Assembly: GCA_963383645.1 (NCBI GenBank)
Contig: OY726561.1
Span: 30,732,826-30,796,825, forward strand
Reading direction: 5' to 3'
Length of the DNA stretch: 64,000 bases
DNA from: Muscardinus avellanarius
Lineage: Eukaryota; Chordata; Mammalia; Rodentia; Gliridae
In this document: piece after piece, positions 60,632-64,000 of the stretch
Numbering within the stretch: the stretch's first letter is position 1
Layout: every line of letters begins with the position of its first letter
Program-made: the position numbers and the translations under genes
Notes under the pieces: model-generated
Seen by the model: only the letters and a program-made list of their open reading frames with translations
Told to the model about the DNA's origin: nothing
Database searches by the model: none

Positions 60632-61120
60632 TGTCATGGTTTGGGTATAGAATGTGCCCTGGAATGGCTTGTATACTTATTTATTTATTTTTATTGGTGC
60701 ATTGTAGTCATACATCTTAATGGGATTCAAGAAGGTAGAGTCATACATGCACACATCACTCATTCAGCCCTTCCCCACTTCCTACCTCATTCCATCTTCC
60801 CTCTCTCCTTCTCATGTTTGGCTTAGTGATTGGCTTTGACATGTTTGTGAATGTACACCATGTACATCATGAGGGGCTGAATCTCATCAGGGGGTAACCA
60901 CTGATGGATTGATGAATTATTTGAGTGGCAAGTCGGCAGTGGAGGCTTTGTGCTATCTCTCTGCTTCCGATCAACATGCTCTGAGATTCACAGCCTTCAC
61001 TGAGCCTAACACTGATGGAAACCTCTGAAATCTCCAGGACTGTGATCAAATAAATGTTCTTTCCCCTGTGTTTGGTTGTCATGTATTTTGGTCACTGCAG
61101 TGAGAATGCTGACTGAAACA
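60632..61120 (+). mobile_element. Solo MaLR LTR, plus strand, split by an L1 tail
   Basis: It starts tgtcatggtttgggtatag, typical of MST/MLT-class LTRs, and ends with gaatgctgactgaaaca, giving TG...CA ends. A 5-bp host duplication aatgg lies at 60627-60631 and 61121-61125. An AATAAA signal is seen near 61049 (atcaaataaatgttc). The LTR is interrupted by the L1 piece at 60664-60878. No internal retroviral-type coding sequence is present. Confidence 0.85.
60664..60878 (-). mobile_element. L1 3'UTR fragment inside the LTR, minus strand
   Basis: TTTA-rich tail, then ttattggtgcattgtagtca and ggcttagtgattggctttga on the plus strand, related to the copies at 1650 and 25215. It must be younger than the LTR that it interrupts. 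Confidence 0.88.
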
Positions 61121-61125
61121 AATGG

Positions 61126-61721
61126 TGATAAATACTCAATACTCGTTCATCCTTCACTGGTTTTCTGATAGGGTCAGAAAGACCCTGCTGTCCCTAAAAC
61201 CCTCACTTCCAATTGGTCTGTTCTCTGTATTTATTTTCTGTTTGAATGTCATACCTTTGATTCTATATGTTATAAAGCAGAAATAATTGAATCCCTCATT
61301 TTTCTTTAACTCATATTAGCATGCAGCCTTTCCCAGGTACATACCCTTCCTCTTCTTATTTTAAAGAGCTACCCGTTTTCCATTATGATAATCTTGACTA
61401 TGAGATTAATACCATAATTATGACCCCTGAATGTTTATCAGGGGAGAATTTCAAATCCATTCATCTTTTGGTTGAGAGGGAGGGATATTGTGGGGGGAAA
61501 AAAAAAACATGCAGAACCAATACTATGCAGGAATTGTTGAGATTCTTGAGATAAAAGCAGACACTTGTTTTCTTTGCTGAGAAAATGTAACTGCTGCTAC
61601 CAATTAAGGCATACCCATGAAGGCATGAACCTAAATATGAAGATGAACAGAGTAATACAAATCTGAAGAAAATAAAAAGAAAACAGTTGCTAATAAGCCC
61701 TTCCTAAATCTACATGTAGAA
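61126..61721. other. Unassigned sequence
   Basis: No repeat recognised. The 77-codon frame at 61321-61554 has no domain. Confidence 0.4.
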
Positions 61722-61815
61722 ACTGGGCTCATTGGTATAATCTTGTAATCCCACCTACTCAAGAGGCTGAAGCAGGAAGATTGCAAGTTTGAGGCCAGCC
61801 TGGCCAACACAGGGA
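61722..61815 (+). repeat. B1-like SINE fragment, plus strand
   Basis: ttgtaatcccacctactcaa, then gcaagtttgaggccagcctg. Lacks the ID-like part; followed directly by an L1 tail. Confidence 0.8.
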
Positions 61816-61817
61816 GA

Positions 61818-62685
61818 CTCCATTTACTTTATACTTTTATCAGTGTACTGTAATTATATATCATACTGAGGTATAGATTGATAGGAATATATATGTACAC
61901 AACTCTTAGTTCATTTGTCTCTGGGTCCCACCCTTTCCCTCTACTTCCTCATACATATCATTGAGATTAGCATTGGTAATTTAATATAGCACATAACATT
62001 ATTTAAACTGTTACCTTCTTTAAGTCATTACCCACCTCTCTACCTCTTCTAAACTCCCTCATTTCACCATTCAGGCACATAAGGAGAATAAGACTCTATC
62101 TGAGGTTATCGTTGTTTCTAAATTTCTTTCTAGATTGCACACATGAAAGAAAACACAACTATTCATGTTTTTTTGAGATTGATTAATCTCACTCAGTATC
62201 ATATTCTCAAGTTCTACCCATTTTTCTACAAATGGCATACATTTATTCTTTATGGCTAATCAACTTCCATTTTGCATATACTACAGTTTTGTGATCTATT
62301 CATGCATTGATGATCACTTAGGCTGGTTCCAAAATTGTTCTATTGTGAATTGGGCTTATATAAACATGGCTATGTTACACTATGATATTCTGACTTCAAT
62401 TAATTACTTTAGAAAGGTGCTCTGGAGAGATATCTCTGGGTCATATGGTAGTTCCATTGTTAATCTTCTGAATATCCTTCACACTGATCTTCATGTTGGC
62501 TGTACTAGTTTTCTGTCCTACCAATAGTGTATAAAAATTCTTATTTTTCTATATCCTCACCAGCATTTACTATTGTTTGCATTTTTGATTATTGTCATTT
62601 TAGCTCTAGTTAGATAGAATTTCCATGTACTTTTATTTTCTATTTCCCTGATTGCTAATGATGTTGAGTATCTTGACAAAATAAA
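61818..62685 (-). mobile_element. Old L1 3' end fragment, minus strand
   Basis: 3' terminus (tcagtgtactgtaattatat on the plus strand), 3'UTR, then about 500 bp of ORF2 end (gattaatctcactcagtatc, tttgtgatctattcatgcat, tctcaccagc-like words at 62557). It is the longest old L1 tail in the window and is full of frame breaks. Confidence 0.88.
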
Positions 62686-62774
62686 AAAATACATCTAATA
62701 TAGATTTCTCAGTCATATGACCTAAAATTTCTGTTACTTTAGTCAACTTGTTCAGGCTTTCTTTTCTTCACAAA

Positions 62775-62945
62775 CACCATAGTCATAATTAATGCACTTA
62801 TCTCATGCCATTTATTGTGCTATACACTTTATAAACATATCATTTAATCCTCAGAGTTCTAAGAGGCAGAACTATAACAATTTTATAAATGAGAAAGCTG
62901 AAGAACACACAGGTCAAAAATTCCCTCAAAAATCACAGTGATATG
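62775..62945 (-). repeat. MIR ancient SINE, minus strand
   Basis: In MIR order on the reverse complement: gctatacactttataaacat, catttaatcctcagagttc, then attttataaatgagaaagc and gaacacacaggtcaa. Confidence 0.75.
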
Positions 62946-63506
62946 AGATTAAGATACAAAAATTGAAGCTTTACTCTTTTATATTTTACATTTAATGATA
63001 TACAATATTATTTTATCTGACTTGACCAAAATTTAGCTGTACATTAGGATTTTCACTTTATTTTCTGGTGTAGTATTCCCTCCAAGGTCTGTCTCATTCT
63101 AAGGCCATGTATATATTTCCTTCTTATATCCAAAAATGACTTAAAAGTGTCTGAGTCTGCATACAGTGACAGAAATATTTCCCTCATATGAAAAAGAATC
63201 ACACTAATAGTCATTCTTTCTGCTCAAGATGCAATTAAGATATTCTCCAAGGACTCTTCATATACCCAGTCCACATCTCATTCTCCAAAACATATGGAAA
63301 CCTGGTTTAATTAAATTAATTAAATAAAATGAAATGTTTAAGGATTCAGAATGTGTCCAAGCTAGTGACAGCTATTTTACTTAGATGATTCTTAAAAATT
63401 TTTATTATGAAACTTTATGTAACATTTATGTTCTTAGAAATGCTATGTTTAGGTACTGAAATATTATCCATGATCTGCTTTAATGTTAGAATAACACAAA
63501 GTTGGC
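62946..63506. other. Unassigned sequence
   Basis: Nothing supported. Confidence 0.4.
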
Positions 63507-63585
63507 TTGTGTGTGTGTTTGTGTGTGTATGTGTGTGCATGTGTGCAGGCATGCACGTGTGTGTTTGTGTGTGTGTGTGTGTGTC
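63507..63585. repeat. Imperfect (GT)n microsatellite
   Basis: GT units interrupted by GCAT/GCAGGCATGCAC variants, then a pure GT run at the right end. Confidence 0.93.
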
Positions 63586-63697
63586 TAAAAGGAATTAAGT
63601 AAAAAATATACTTTTCACCTGAAGTTTTGGTCAGACACTTTCTAACAAGTTAAAGGTTTAACAAAATAAAAACTCAGGAGCTATTCTTCAATCCATT

Positions 63698-63853
63698 AAG
63701 AAGTCAGATCACAAAAATAAATAAGTAAATAAATAAATAAATCTGCTTATAGCACAATTTGCCTCAAATCCATTTCAAGTTGTATATTTGTTTTCCAATA
63801 AAAAAATTACAATTTACCCTCACCCCCCCCAAAAAAAAAGAAGTCAGATCACA
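63698..63853 (+). mobile_element. Short insertion with perfect target duplication and poly(A), not a SINE
   Basis: aagaagtcagatcaca occurs at 63698-63713 and 63838-63853. Between them are about 124 bp: an AAAT-rich start, unique-looking sequence, an AATAAA signal (63798-63803), a C run (63823-63830) and A9. The layout fits L1-driven retroposition of the 3' end of some poly(A) RNA. The source gene is not recognised. Confidence 0.75.
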
Positions 63854-64000
63854 GGGCAAACTACTCCTTCTGATATTGGAAAGGCTGGGTCAGACCGAGA
63901 ATCAAAGTCAACTTGAGTAGAAACCCACGATCCTGTGAGAACCAATATTGAGAGAAGAGAACCTGAGCTATAACTGATGAATTGACAGAAGTTCACTATG

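Noticed and set aside
1..64000. Any bacterial-type operon, phage or novel multi-gene defence system
   Set aside because: No dense coding, no ribosome-binding sites, no operon structure. The only long genes are L1 proteins.

Overview
The window looks like gene-poor, AT-rich nuclear DNA from a rodent, most probably a squirrel (Sciuridae). The main clue is its dominant short repeat: a B1-like (7SL-derived) left part joined to a degenerate ID/tRNA-derived right part, ending in ccagtacc plus an A- or CA-rich tail. That is the B1-dID/MEN type of SINE known from squirrels and their relatives. I also see an ID-like element, many L1 3' ends of one related lineage, MaLR LTRs and a few MIR relics. The family assignment is inference. 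I find no host exon, rRNA, tRNA or bacterial-type feature that I can support.

Layout. 1-31 kb: mostly unassigned AT-rich sequence with scattered SINEs, L1 3' fragments and microsatellites, including a twin-primed L1 (1635-2260) and a nested SINE (6607-7020). 31.1-38.4 kb: a long minus-strand L1. ORF1 (305 aa) and ORF2 (1275 aa) are both open with all key residues I can check, and there is a GC-rich 5'UTR of about 1.46 kb and a target-site duplication at both outer edges. Its 3'UTR is split by about 0.7 kb of foreign sequence that carries a piece of an older L1 in the opposite orientation. 38.4-49.9 kb: a SINE pair, an antisense MaLR LTR and several L1 tails. 50-64 kb: more SINEs, an AT-rich set of inverted repeats (52.9 kb), a solo MaLR LTR interrupted by an L1 tail (60.6-61.1 kb), and a short insertion with a perfect 16-bp duplication and a poly(A) tail that is not a SINE (63.7 kb).

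The only proteins I can assign are the two L1 proteins, which act together: ORF1p packages the L1 RNA, and ORF2p nicks the target and reverse-transcribes. The same ORF2 activity, from this or other copies, explains the SINE insertions with T-rich or A-rich target duplications. All L1 fragments with a recognisable 3' end point the same way (minus strand), while the SINEs are mixed. This could mean the window lies in an intron of a plus-strand gene, but that is weak inference. I found no convincing undescribed multi-gene system. The most unusual object is the composite 3' region of the intact L1.
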